Part shown: positions 5,658 through 14,013 of the stretch, one piece after another
Position numbering within the stretch: the stretch's first letter is position 1
Layout: each line of letters opens with the position of its first letter
DNA from: Raineya sp964654605
Lineage (GTDB): Bacteria; Bacteroidota; Bacteroidia; Cytophagales; Thermonemataceae
Direction of reading: 5' to 3'
Length of the DNA stretch: 14,048 nucleotides
NCBI GenBank assembly: GCA_964654605.1
Contig: CAZZLW010000028.1
Coordinates: 1-14,048, forward strand
Program-made: the position numbers and the translations under genes
The notes under the pieces: model-generated
What the model was told of the DNA's origin: nothing
Seen by the model: the letters and a program-made list of their open reading frames with translations, nothing else
The model's database searches: none

Positions 5658-5688
5658 CAAAAACCCGATAAAACTTATCGGGTTTTTG
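5658..5688 (-). terminator. Intrinsic terminator of the SusCD-lipoprotein operon
   Basis: A 14-bp perfect stem with a 3-nt loop: CAAAAACCCGATAA, loop AAC (plus-strand reading), then its exact complement. On the minus strand it ends in GGGTTTTTG, a G/C core followed by a U-run. It lies 21 nt after the FAS1 gene stop. The A and T tracts make it formally bidirectional, but no plus-strand gene ends here. Confidence 0.88.
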
Positions 5689-5709
5689 CGTTGATTTATG
5701 TTTAACTTA

Positions 5710-7209
5710 TCAAGGTACTTGTTTTAATTTTACTTCTTGTGGTACCATCACCTTACGAATGCACTGAATATTTCCATTACTCATTTTTATATCTATTCTA
5801 CCTGTGGGGTCAGCATAGAAATATGGAGAAGCCACATAGTTGGTGCTAAGTGGTGCCGCTCTTGAAAGTGTAGGTATTCTTTCTCCTTGCAAAGTATTCA
5901 TACGAATAATAGAGGTAGCCGAAGGACTGAAATCATTGATGAAGGCTCTGCGTGTAATTACGTGATACTTCATAATTTCAGTGAGCTTATCCAAAGGAAT
6001 ATCGTAAATGCTATTAAAATTATTCAAAGCAAGGAAGGCATTGAAAGCGGCATCCGTAGGCAGAAGCACGGTAATTCTATCTAGCCTATCCAAATCATCA
6101 ATAACTCCTGTGATAGCCAGTGCTTGGCGAGCAATAGCATAGGAATTATTGGGAACTGCGGGGAGTTCGGGCATTTGATTGATTTTTTGTTTCACATTTT
6201 GGCTGGCAGGAAGCAGAGGATAATCTACATAATGGATAACACCATTTTTAGCATACTGGGCATTACCCGCTGTTACTCCCGCCCAATCGGCATAACGACC
6301 GCAAATTACACCGGTTCTATCAAGTTGAATATCTTGCCCAAGTTGTGTTTCATAAGGCTCTTCTGTACAAACACTCAACTGATACAATTTTCTACCTTTA
6401 ATAATATGATACCTCATTACACTATCCAAAAAGGCTAACTCTTCAGGTGTATTAAAGTTGGCAGGGTTCAAATCAACAGGATAGCCTGCTTGAGAAACTG
6501 CTAATAAAAGATTTACATTAGAAGGAGCAAAAATAGTAAAACTTTCTTTCTCATCAGCAAATTGAGCCGCAAGACCAACTTTCTGTAAAAGTTGATGGAA
6601 TACGGAAAGATTAGGGTCTGAGTTAAGAATTTCTGCTAATGTTTTAGTAGGTGAAGTCAGTACATCTTCTACAGCTACTACAAAACCATTTTTAGCTACC
6701 CTCTGGAACACTACTTTGGTTCTACCATTGATATAGGGGATACCATCGCAATCAAAGTTTATATCTACATTTACACCTTGTTTGAGCGTAGCATAAGTCC
6801 CCTCATTCATTTTTTCCAGATTGTCAATTTTTTGGGCATCAGCAGGGAGTTCATACACGTGAGCCAAAAGCAATTCACGAAGCGAAGTAGGGTCGGCTTG
6901 CCCGATAGAAGGTACTCCCAAAGCAAGCAGAGCAGGTCCCCAACCATTGTTGGTAGGTGCAAATAAGATATAACGCTTATCAGGATTTTTACCTGCTTCT
7001 ACCATTAGCGTTTGCTCCAAGCCCGATACTTTCAAAGCCTCCAAAAGGATAGTGAAATCTCCTTTGGTTTCACGTTGAAGCACTTCTACAATATCACGCT
7101 CGTTGCGAGGTTGCAAAAGCACTTCACCTTTATCTCTCTTACAAGACTGCACAAAAAAGCCCGCAGTCAAGAGGAACAAAATATTTAAGAGTATGCTATT
7201 TCTTTTCAT
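5710..7209 (-). CDS. Lipoprotein with three fasciclin (FAS1) domains
   Basis: FAS1 domains are extracellular modules found in cell-adhesion and matrix proteins and in many Bacteroidota surface lipoproteins. The 499-residue chain begins with a lipoprotein signal, MKRNSILLNILFLLTAGFFV then QSC, so C23 would be lipidated; KRDKGE follows, a charged stretch compatible with surface export in this phylum. Three FAS1 units are visible by their H1 and H2 motifs: unit 1 about 37-185 (YILFAPTNNGW, LLLAHVYE), unit 2 about 188-333 (FTIFAPSNVNL, VMRYHIIKGRK), unit 3 about 353-490 (ITVLLPTDAAF, IMKYHVITRRAF). The ATG at 7209 is preferred to a TTG two codons earlier. It is the last gene of the operon, 20 nt after the Calx-beta-like gene, and is followed by a strong terminator. 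No secretion-system C-terminal sorting domain is seen. The ligand is unknown. Confidence 0.9.
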   Translation of the reverse strand: MKRNSILLNILFLLTAGFFVQSCKRDKGEVLLQPRNERDIVEVLQRETKGDFTILLEALKVSGLEQTLMVEAGKNPDKRYILFAPTNNGWGPALLALGVPSIGQADPTSLRELLLAHVYELPADAQKIDNLEKMNEGTYATLKQGVNVDINFDCDGIPYINGRTKVVFQRVAKNGFVVAVEDVLTSPTKTLAEILNSDPNLSVFHQLLQKVGLAAQFADEKESFTIFAPSNVNLLLAVSQAGYPVDLNPANFNTPEELAFLDSVMRYHIIKGRKLYQLSVCTEEPYETQLGQDIQLDRTGVICGRYADWAGVTAGNAQYAKNGVIHYVDYPLLPASQNVKQKINQMPELPAVPNNSYAIARQALAITGVIDDLDRLDRITVLLPTDAAFNAFLALNNFNSIYDIPLDKLTEIMKYHVITRRAFINDFSPSATSIIRMNTLQGERIPTLSRAAPLSTNYVASPYFYADPTGRIDIKMSNGNIQCIRKVMVPQEVKLKQVP

Positions 7210-7229
7210 ATCCAATCAGGTTTTACTAA

Positions 7230-8189
7230 TTAAGGTTTTGATACGGTACTATATACAAAGTCAAAAGGTCCTGATGCACTTGGGTTTCGTACATAGTAGT
7301 TTAGTGTAAATTTCTTTTGACAGGTATTTAGCTTATTGGGTACACCAGGGTCGGGATAAACTACACGAGGGTTTGCAGTACTCGGACAAGTACCTGCTCT
7401 GTAATAAGCATCTTGCGTTGTAGGTGAAAAAATTACATCTTTCGTTGCAGGATTGAATACTAATGTTACAGGAGCAGGGCAAGGTGTTGGACTTGGGAAA
7501 CGAGATAGAGGATCATACAATCCTGTGATAGCAATACTTGTAGGTCCTACTTGCACCGAAGTAACAGAATAAGAGTGAGGTGTAGGAGTTACACCAGCTA
7601 CACTTTCGTCATCAATTTTCAAAGTACCTACAAAATCATTGATATCCAAAGGGCAGTCATCATCTTCTATGTACAAATCCATAGATTTGGCTTTTTTATC
7701 AGGTCCAGGGTAGCCTATGGTAAAAGACGCATCAGAAGTAGATTCTATTGTAAAAGTTAGTTTTTTGTTACCATCGGTTTGGTCATTATCTACTACTGTT
7801 ACGGTGATAAAGGCAAAACCCTCTCCTGCTTTAATGGTAACTGCTCCAGGGCTTGAAAGATAGAAATTTCCTTCGGGTACATCACCTAATATCACTTCAT
7901 TACCAAGAGTATCAGTAGTTACATATTTAGCCTTTACACTATAACTTACTACTAAATCTTTGCTAATATCTCCTGTACCACGATTGATGCGAATAGTAGC
8001 AATAGAAGGAATAGCTTGCACTTCGCCATTAGCATCTTCTTTAGCACTACTTTCAGCTATCGTGAGCAAAGTATCTTCAAAAGCTACAAACTTTTCGCCT
8101 GTATAAACCACAGGGCGAGATTTTTCGCAGGAGGCGAAAAGTAAGCCTCCTACGAATGCAAAACTGATATATTGAAATATTTTTTTCAT
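7230..8189 (-). CDS. Calx-beta-like surface lipoprotein, third gene of the SusCD operon
   Basis: This 319-residue lipoprotein has the signal MKKIFQYISFAFVGGLLFAS followed by C21. The ATG at 8189 is chosen because it begins this signal; the frame is open further upstream only from a TTG. Residues about 33-178 form a beta-sandwich-type segment resembling Calx-beta or DUF4843-like domains: FVAFEDTLLTIAESS, then ATIRINRGTGDISKDLVVSY, VTIKAGEGFAFITVTVVDND, LTFTIESTSD and finally DLYIEDDDC. The acidic EDDD could bind Ca2+, as in Calx-beta. Residues about 179-319 form a second, probably all-beta domain with four cysteines (C237, C268, C290, plus C179 at the junction) that I cannot name. It lies 32 nt after susD and 20 nt before the FAS1 gene, so it is a subunit or accessory of that outer-membrane system. 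Domain assignment is moderate. Confidence 0.78.
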   Translation of the reverse strand: MKKIFQYISFAFVGGLLFASCEKSRPVVYTGEKFVAFEDTLLTIAESSAKEDANGEVQAIPSIATIRINRGTGDISKDLVVSYSVKAKYVTTDTLGNEVILGDVPEGNFYLSSPGAVTIKAGEGFAFITVTVVDNDQTDGNKKLTFTIESTSDASFTIGYPGPDKKAKSMDLYIEDDDCPLDINDFVGTLKIDDESVAGVTPTPHSYSVTSVQVGPTSIAITGLYDPLSRFPSPTPCPAPVTLVFNPATKDVIFSPTTQDAYYRAGTCPSTANPRVVYPDPGVPNKLNTCQKKFTLNYYVRNPSASGPFDFVYSTVSKP

Positions 8190-8221
8190 AAGGCTTTTTG
8201 AATTTTTCTTGTGAAACCTAA

Positions 8222-9718
8222 TTACCAACCGGGATTTTGTTGATTTTTCATAGCAGGATTTGCTTGAATTTCACCTTGCGGAATAGGGAATACAAAGCGT
8301 TTATCCCCTGCATTTAGCTCACAATCGGGTGCTGTGGAAGGGCAGTCGCCATTGCCCGGTGCAGTACCTCTGTTAAAGCTCAAACCATAGCGTTTGGCAT
8401 CAAACCAGCGATGTCCCTCACCCACAAGCTCTTTTCTACGCTCAATCTGAATAGCTTCTAATATATCAGGAATCACATCAGAAGTAGGATTGTAGCCTGT
8501 AATTCTATTCTGACGAATTAGGCGAATATCGGCTCTTGCGGCATTATCATTGCCCAATCTGAAATTAGCTTCTGCTCTGATAAGATGCATTTCGGCTATT
8601 CTGAAAACTTTTACATCTACGTTTCCGTCACGAGGCAGAGCCGTACCTGTAAATCTGCCAGTAAATTTCAGGTAAGAAGCTGTAGCAGGTGAAGCCGAAG
8701 GGTCGTAAGTTACATTGTAGCGAACATCATTGGTAGGAGAAGTACCAAAAAGATTTTTCCAATCTTGCGAAACAGTATAGGCATTCATACCATCGCTGGG
8801 GAAAAAACCGGGCGAGCCTTGACCTACGTTTACTGCTACTGCAAAGATAGTTTCGGCAATGGAGTTCAAATCATTGAACCACACACTTTGAAACGTAGTG
8901 GTATTATTGATAGCAGTAGTTGTAATTCCTGTACCTGCGGCAATAGAACCCAAATTGATACCACTTTCAGTAATTACTTTATCAGCATACTCTCGGGCAT
9001 CTTCCCATTGCTGAGTATAAAGTGATACTCTAGCTCGCAATGCTCTTACAGCGTGCAAATCCATACGGATACGGCGACTACCTGTATTCACCGTTACATC
9101 AGTTTCTTGCAATAGCTCCTCGGCTTCGGTGAGGTCTTGATAGATTTGGTCAAAACACTCTTTTACGGTATTACGAGGAGGGAAAGAAACTTCACTTTTC
9201 AGTTTCAAAGCTACTCCAAAGCCACTTCCGTTTCTATCATAGTTTACGGCAAAAAATCTCATCAAATCAAAGTGTCCCAAGGCACGAATAGCAAGGGCTT
9301 GCCCTTTGATACGATTTTTTTGTCCGGGAACTTTTTCCTGCAAGTTTCCTAAATTATCTAACACAGCATTAGCTTGGTTAATGGCTTGATAAGGAGCATT
9401 CCAAACTCTTTCAACTACCCCACTCCCTACGTTGTAGTACCACTGCGAAAGAGGGCGGTTATTACCCAAAGAAGCAGTAGTTTCCAGCATATTATCGGTG
9501 TTGATATCGGCACCATTAGAATATCCAAAGCCATAATAGCCTGTACTTCTCATATACGCATAAGCACCATTCAAAACTCTTTCAAAATCCTCAATCGTTT
9601 TGAGACGGCTTGCTTCAATAGCGTATTCCAATTCAGGTTCAAGGACTTTTTTACAAGCCCCTGTGCTCAAGGCAATTGCCCCTGAAAGTAAGAATATTTT
9701 TATGCTTTTGAATTTCAT
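8222..9718 (-). CDS. SusD/RagB-family substrate-capture lipoprotein
   Basis: SusD-like lipoproteins cap the TonB-dependent SusC barrel on the cell surface and bind the substrate. The 498-residue protein starts MKFKSIKIFLLSGAIALSTG-A-C22, a lipoprotein signal with a slightly atypical lipobox (TGAC). Family features include the N-terminal KTIEDFERVLNGAYAYMRS segment, ALAIRALGHFDLMRFFAVNY (a TPR-type helix pair), the helical IAEMHLIRAEANFRLGNDN region, ERRKELVGEGHRWFDAKRYG at 426-445, and the canonical C-terminus IPQGEIQANPAMKNQQNPGW. It is 20 nt after susC and is followed after 32 nt by the Calx-beta-like gene. Substrate cannot be deduced, because no degradative enzyme is encoded nearby. Confidence 0.95.
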   Translation of the reverse strand: MKFKSIKIFLLSGAIALSTGACKKVLEPELEYAIEASRLKTIEDFERVLNGAYAYMRSTGYYGFGYSNGADINTDNMLETTASLGNNRPLSQWYYNVGSGVVERVWNAPYQAINQANAVLDNLGNLQEKVPGQKNRIKGQALAIRALGHFDLMRFFAVNYDRNGSGFGVALKLKSEVSFPPRNTVKECFDQIYQDLTEAEELLQETDVTVNTGSRRIRMDLHAVRALRARVSLYTQQWEDAREYADKVITESGINLGSIAAGTGITTTAINNTTTFQSVWFNDLNSIAETIFAVAVNVGQGSPGFFPSDGMNAYTVSQDWKNLFGTSPTNDVRYNVTYDPSASPATASYLKFTGRFTGTALPRDGNVDVKVFRIAEMHLIRAEANFRLGNDNAARADIRLIRQNRITGYNPTSDVIPDILEAIQIERRKELVGEGHRWFDAKRYGLSFNRGTAPGNGDCPSTAPDCELNAGDKRFVFPIPQGEIQANPAMKNQQNPGW

Positions 9719-9738
9719 ATCTTTTCAAAAATTTTAGT

Positions 9739-12700
9739 TTAGAATGTTATGTTTGCACCAAAAGTATACTGACGAAGTGCAGGATAAATCGCACCATTCG
9801 CTACGCCGTTACCTCTTTCAGGGTCAGTACCTCTCCAACGAGTGAAAGTAAGCAAGTTCTGACCAATGAAGAACAAACGTACATCTTTTAGCTTGGCTTT
9901 ATCGTACCATTTTTTGGGCAGATTGTAAGAAAGTGTTACGTTACGCAAGCGAATGTAACCAATATCCTCTAAATAGCGAGTGGTTGCAGCACCTTCTTCG
10001 GTATATTGGAAAGCAGTAAGTCTGCCGTCAGCACTTTGAAGGCGAGGCCAGTCAGTAATATCACCGGGCTCTTGCCATCTGCGAAGCACTTCACGAGAGA
10101 AGCCGTCTTGTAAATAACCAGGGTTATCAATGTTGGTTCTTTCGTTGTTATACATCTGATGCCCTGTGGCATAGGTAAAGAAAGCAGAAAGTCCGAAGTT
10201 TTTGTACTTAAAGTCTGAGTTGAAACCACCAAAGATAGTAGGGAAGCGAGGTTTGAAAAACTCACGAGCATTGGGGTCTAACCAAGGCGTAATATTTCCA
10301 CTTTTATCATAGAATAGTCCATCGCCATTGGCAGGATTTACCCCAGCGTATTTCACAAGGTATAAGGTGTAAAGAGGGTAACCTACCTTGATAACATCTA
10401 TACCACCTACAATTTCATCTTGGTCGGGCAGTACTTTCAAAACTTTATTTTGGTTGTATGTGATATTACCACCTACACTCCAAACAAAATCATCTATTCT
10501 AAGCACATCAGCATTCACTTCAAATTCAATTCCTCTGTTACGCAATTCGCCTATATTTACAAGCAAACTGCTAAAGCCCGAAGTTCTTGAAAGCTGACGA
10601 GGGAAGAACAAATCTTTGGTAACATCATTATACAGGTTCAATGAACCTCTAATTCTATCTTCAAAGAAGCCAAAATCTACACCAAAGTTTGCCTTCAAAC
10701 GGCGTTCCCAACGCAAATCAGGTACAGGAACATTGCTTTGGAAAAATGCCAAACCATCGGCATATACCCCTTGCGAGTATAAACCAAAAGCAGGAAAATC
10801 ATCAGCAATAGTGCCTCTACCTGTAATCAAATCTTGGTTAGCCGTAGTAGCATAACTTGCTCTCACACGCAAACTGCTAATCGTCTTGGAGTTTTTCAAA
10901 AATTCCTCTTCGGAAACTTGCCAGTTTGCACCAACTGAGAAAGTATTTACAAAGCGAGTATTTTTCAAAAGTTTTGAAGTACCATCTCTACGAACATTGG
11001 CACTTAAAGAGTAGCGTTTTTTGAATGTATAGCTTCCATCTAAAAATACAGAGAACAATCCGTTATTGGTTCTCAGACCTGTTACAGAAGGAATATAGTT
11101 GTTGGCAGGGTCATTGGGAGCAGCACTACCGGGTGTGATACCCGCTTCGTTAAGCAAAAGAACGTTTTGCAAACCAAAGCCTGTAAATCCGAAACTACGA
11201 AGCTGTCTACCTACCACTTCTTGGAACAAGGAAACACGCAAGTTGTGGTCACCGAAATCTTTGATATAATTCAAAGAGGTAGTTCCGTTGTAGGCTATTC
11301 TTCTACGGCTACTACGAGAAAACGCCCCTTTTCTTTGACTTGTATTGATACCCCCTAACTCACGAGGCAGATATACCAAACGATAAGGGTGGTCAAGGAA
11401 TTCATTTTCACGAGCATTCAAATCTACTCCCCAGTTGGTACGAAGCGAAAGCCCTTTTACCCAAGGAATTTGATATTCCATACGAATAGTAGTAAAGGCT
11501 TTGATATCGTCTGTTTTATCTCTATTGAGCATTTGCTCTTCCAAAGGGTTAGGCTGATTGGAAGGCGAAGTATTCAGTACATTATAACCTGAAATGTGTG
11601 TAGGGTCGTAGATTGTTTCGTAAGGGTTAGACCAATATACAGCGTTCAAAGGAGACGAAATGGCTGTATTGTCTTCGTCAGTAAAATTACGAGTAGTAAA
11701 AGAAACTGTATTCTTGAAAGAGAAAGAGAAGTTATCGCCAAGATAATCCAAATTCAAGCGTCCTGCGTAGCGTTTGAAATCGGTATTTACCACAGTTCCT
11801 TGTTGTTCGTAGTAGTTGAGCGAACCATAGTAACGAAGTTTATCGCTACCACCACTGGCAGTTACTTCGTGTTGTACGGTTTTGGCATTACGGAAAAGCA
11901 CTTTTTTCCAATCAGTAAAAGTATTACGCAATACTTCAAGTTCTGCATCAGAAGGTTTGCCCAAGCCATTTCTATCGTAAGAGTATCCAAAACCTACTTC
12001 ATTTTCTACTTGGATTTTCTCAATGGAATTAAGCGTAGGTAAGAATCTGTCGTAGTCGGGTGTAGCAATACCATATTGGAAGTTGTAAGAAAAGATATTT
12101 TTATCTTTTATACCTTTTTTGGTTGTAACTACAATTACCCCATTGGCACCACGAGAACCATAAATAGCTACTGCGGGTCCATCTTTCAAAACGTTCACAC
12201 TTTCAAAATCGTTGGGGTTTAGTGTTCCAAAGAAAGTAGGATCCACAGGGATACCATCTACTATATAGAGAGGGTCTGTACTACTATTCACCGAGCCGAT
12301 ACCACGAATAAGCACCGTAGCACGCGAGCCGGGCATACCCGTAGAGCTTTGTATCAGAGCACCGGGCGTACGACCTTGCAAAATCTGGTCAAAACTTTGA
12401 ATAGGAACGTTTTCTATTTTGGTATTATCTACCTTTCCCGCCGAACCAGTGAAAGAGCGGCTTTCTACTTCGCCATAACCCGTAGAAACTACTTCAATTG
12501 CCTGTATTACATCAGGCTCTACGGTGATATTGAGAACAGATTGGTTGCCCACAGGCACCTCTTTGGTTTTGTAATCTAGGGCTTGTATAACGAGCACTGC
12601 CCCATCAGGTACTTCATTGATAACAAATTTGCCATCGGCATCCGTTACCGAACCGAGTTTGGTATTTCCTTTTACAAACACGGTGGCACCGACTACCGCC

Positions 12701-12804
12701 TCGCCTTTGTCATCTCGTACCGTTCCTGAAACTGTCTTTTGTGCGAAACTTTGCATTATCAGAGTCAGCACAAAGACAAAACTAAACAGTAGTTTTTTCT
12801 TCAT
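9739..12804 (-). CDS. SusC/RagA-family TonB-linked outer-membrane transporter
   Basis: SusC-like proteins are 22-strand TonB-dependent barrels that import oligosaccharides, peptides or other nutrients together with a SusD lid. The 1021-residue protein has a signal peptide (MKKKLLFSFVFVLTLIMQSF, cleavage after A21) and an N-terminal carboxypeptidase-regulatory-like beta domain (about 23-98, VSGTVRDDKGEAVVGATVFV then SVTDADGKF). Next come the linker VVSTGYG (about 105-111), the plug with ILQGRTPGALIQSSTGMPGS, VLIRGIGS, the SusC signature DPLYIVDGIP (177-186) and IYGSRGANGVIVVTTKKG (214-231), and then a long beta-barrel ending in YTFGANITF with a terminal Phe. The ATG at 12804 begins the signal peptide; an upstream TTG extension is rejected. 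First gene of a four-gene operon. No anti-sigma or sigma gene precedes it, and no N-terminal STN domain is present. Confidence 0.96.
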   Translation of the reverse strand: MKKKLLFSFVFVLTLIMQSFAQKTVSGTVRDDKGEAVVGATVFVKGNTKLGSVTDADGKFVINEVPDGAVLVIQALDYKTKEVPVGNQSVLNITVEPDVIQAIEVVSTGYGEVESRSFTGSAGKVDNTKIENVPIQSFDQILQGRTPGALIQSSTGMPGSRATVLIRGIGSVNSSTDPLYIVDGIPVDPTFFGTLNPNDFESVNVLKDGPAVAIYGSRGANGVIVVTTKKGIKDKNIFSYNFQYGIATPDYDRFLPTLNSIEKIQVENEVGFGYSYDRNGLGKPSDAELEVLRNTFTDWKKVLFRNAKTVQHEVTASGGSDKLRYYGSLNYYEQQGTVVNTDFKRYAGRLNLDYLGDNFSFSFKNTVSFTTRNFTDEDNTAISSPLNAVYWSNPYETIYDPTHISGYNVLNTSPSNQPNPLEEQMLNRDKTDDIKAFTTIRMEYQIPWVKGLSLRTNWGVDLNARENEFLDHPYRLVYLPRELGGINTSQRKGAFSRSSRRRIAYNGTTSLNYIKDFGDHNLRVSLFQEVVGRQLRSFGFTGFGLQNVLLLNEAGITPGSAAPNDPANNYIPSVTGLRTNNGLFSVFLDGSYTFKKRYSLSANVRRDGTSKLLKNTRFVNTFSVGANWQVSEEEFLKNSKTISSLRVRASYATTANQDLITGRGTIADDFPAFGLYSQGVYADGLAFFQSNVPVPDLRWERRLKANFGVDFGFFEDRIRGSLNLYNDVTKDLFFPRQLSRTSGFSSLLVNIGELRNRGIEFEVNADVLRIDDFVWSVGGNITYNQNKVLKVLPDQDEIVGGIDVIKVGYPLYTLYLVKYAGVNPANGDGLFYDKSGNITPWLDPNAREFFKPRFPTIFGGFNSDFKYKNFGLSAFFTYATGHQMYNNERTNIDNPGYLQDGFSREVLRRWQEPGDITDWPRLQSADGRLTAFQYTEEGAATTRYLEDIGYIRLRNVTLSYNLPKKWYDKAKLKDVRLFFIGQNLLTFTRWRGTDPERGNGVANGAIYPALRQYTFGANITF

Positions 12805-12843
12805 AACTTTTCCATTTAGGGTTTTACTTGTAGATAGTTCCTC

Positions 12844-12851
12844 CAAAAATA
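12844..12851 (-). promoter_or_regulatory. Possible -7 element for the susC operon
   Basis: On the minus strand TATTTTTG matches TAnnTTTG and lies 39 nt upstream of the susC ATG. A GGAGG (plus 12840-12844) follows directly but is too far from the ATG to act as its ribosome site. No clear -33 TTTG is found about 20 bp further upstream, only a T-rich tract, so this is tentative. Confidence 0.3.
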
Positions 12852-13020
12852 GTAAGTCCTACTGAAAAATAAAAAAATTACGGAATATTTTTTTGTAAAA
12901 AAATCTAAAAGCCTTCAAAAATCTTGTCAAAATCAAAAGTTAAGTATTTGTTTTTCAGAAATTTAATTCAAGTCCTAAAATTATTGTATCTTTAACAAAT
13001 TCCTAACAATAAATTTTGCT

Positions 13021-13052
13021 TTTGGGCGTTTGGAAAAATAGTTGTAACTTTG
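13021..13052 (+). promoter_or_regulatory. Candidate promoter of the DUF1573 gene
   Basis: TTTG (13021-13024), a 20-nt spacer and TAACTTTG (13045-13052) form a full match to the Bacteroidota -33/-7 promoter pattern. Transcription would start near 13059, giving a leader of about 24 nt before the ATG at 13083. Its position also argues against the longer TTG-start reading frame at 13050, which would lie inside the promoter. Confidence 0.6.
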
Positions 13053-13082
13053 TATGGTGTTTTATCAAAACCTTATGAACTT

Positions 13083-13823
13083 ATGAAAAAGCTATTTTTG
13101 CTGGCAATGTTGTGGGCAGTGGGAAGCCTACTTTACGGACAAAGTGTTATAGAATTTGAAAAGGAAAGCCACGATTTTGGCACTATTCAGGAGGGGCAAA
13201 TTGCTACTTACGATTTTATTTTCAAAAATAAAGGTAAATCTCCGCTTATTCTGCAATCGGTAGAACCCTCTTGTGGCTGTACTACACCAAATTATACGCG
13301 TGAGCCTATTCCTCCGGGAGGCAAAGGCAAAATCACAGTTTCCTACAATAGCCAAGGACGCCCCAATGCTTTCACCAAAACTGTTACGGTTCGCACCAAT
13401 AGCACCGAACCTGTAAAAGTGCTGTATATCAAAGGGTTTGTAAATCCCAAAGCCCCTACCCCCGCCTCGCAAGCGGAACTAGCATTAGAAAAAACAGAGT
13501 TTAATTTAGGCAATTTGCAACCCGGACAAACTGCTATTCAAAAAGTTACACTCAAAAGTGTAGGAAAAGAAGAGTTACGCATTACAGCAGTACGTAGCGA
13601 TTGCAATTGCGTTACGCATAACATCATCAATAGCATTCAGCCAGGCGAAAGTGCTGTACTGGAACTTAAATACACACCTCGCCAAAAAGGTAACCTAACC
13701 GAAAGCGTGATGATTTATTCCAACGACGGCAAAACGCCTACACATATTATTAAATTGAAGGCTTTTGTTGCCGAAGGTTCTCCGCTGAAAGAAAATGCTC
13801 AAAAAAATCCATTTGGTTTCTAA
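13083..13823 (+). CDS. Exported protein with two DUF1573 domains
   Basis: DUF1573 domains are immunoglobulin/ASH-like beta folds, frequent in Bacteroidota cell-envelope proteins; the precise role is not established. The 246-residue protein has a signal peptide, MKKLFLLAMLWAVGSLLYGQ, with cleavage after about G19 or Q20. Repeat 1 spans about 21-122 and repeat 2 about 130-230. Each holds the paired pattern: FEKESHDFGTIQEGQIATYDF with VEPSCGCTTPNY in the first, and LEKTEFNLGNLQPGQTAIQK with VRSDCNCVTHNI in the second. The CGC and CNC cysteine pairs occupy equivalent places. The C-terminus is a short polar tail ending NPFGF. The ATG at 13083 follows a well-placed promoter, and a terminator follows the stop, so the gene is monocistronic. 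Confidence 0.92.
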   Translation: MKKLFLLAMLWAVGSLLYGQSVIEFEKESHDFGTIQEGQIATYDFIFKNKGKSPLILQSVEPSCGCTTPNYTREPIPPGGKGKITVSYNSQGRPNAFTKTVTVRTNSTEPVKVLYIKGFVNPKAPTPASQAELALEKTEFNLGNLQPGQTAIQKVTLKSVGKEELRITAVRSDCNCVTHNIINSIQPGESAVLELKYTPRQKGNLTESVMIYSNDGKTPTHIIKLKAFVAEGSPLKENAQKNPFGF

Positions 13824-13829
13824 AAAAAT

Positions 13830-13863
13830 AAAGCGACAACCTCAATCTAATGGTTGTCGCTTT
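13830..13863 (+). terminator. Intrinsic terminator after the DUF1573 gene
   Basis: A 12-bp perfect stem, AAAGCGACAACC (13830-13841) with GGTTGTCGCTTT (13852-13863), has a 10-nt loop and ends in a short T-run, starting 6 nt after the stop codon. Good stem and position; the T-run (four T) is short. Confidence 0.8.
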
Positions 13864-14013
13864 TGCTACATTACGACTTTTTAACTAGTCGTCTCTTAAA
13901 AAGTATCTAATAGTTTGATAATCAAAATCTTACTTGTAAAAAATGCAAAAAAATTTGTAAGAAAATTAAGCAAAATAACAAAAAACTTGTGATATACGCA
14001 CACAGACGTAGCA

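Larger units (their letters stand above)
12805..13082. other. Divergent AT-rich intergenic region susC / DUF1573 gene
   Basis: These 278 bp of very AT-rich DNA lie between two divergent genes. They contain the promoter-like elements described separately for each side. No small gene or RNA was recognised. Confidence 0.6.

Noticed and set aside
11596..12042. 148-codon open frame on the plus strand inside the susC gene
   Set aside because: It is antisense to a clearly conserved barrel coding region, has no promoter or recognisable domain, and is one of many opposite-strand shadows in this gene.
12805..12846. N-terminal extension of the SusC protein from an upstream TTG
   Set aside because: The extra 14 residues precede a perfect signal peptide starting at the ATG 12804, and they overlap the candidate -7 element. 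The same reasoning removes TTG extensions of rsmH, ldcA, the FAS1 and Calx-beta-like genes and the DUF1573 gene.
13128..13472. Minus-strand 114-codon open frame opposite the DUF1573 gene
   Set aside because: It lies entirely within a well-supported gene with promoter and terminator. Its composition is not protein-like for this host.
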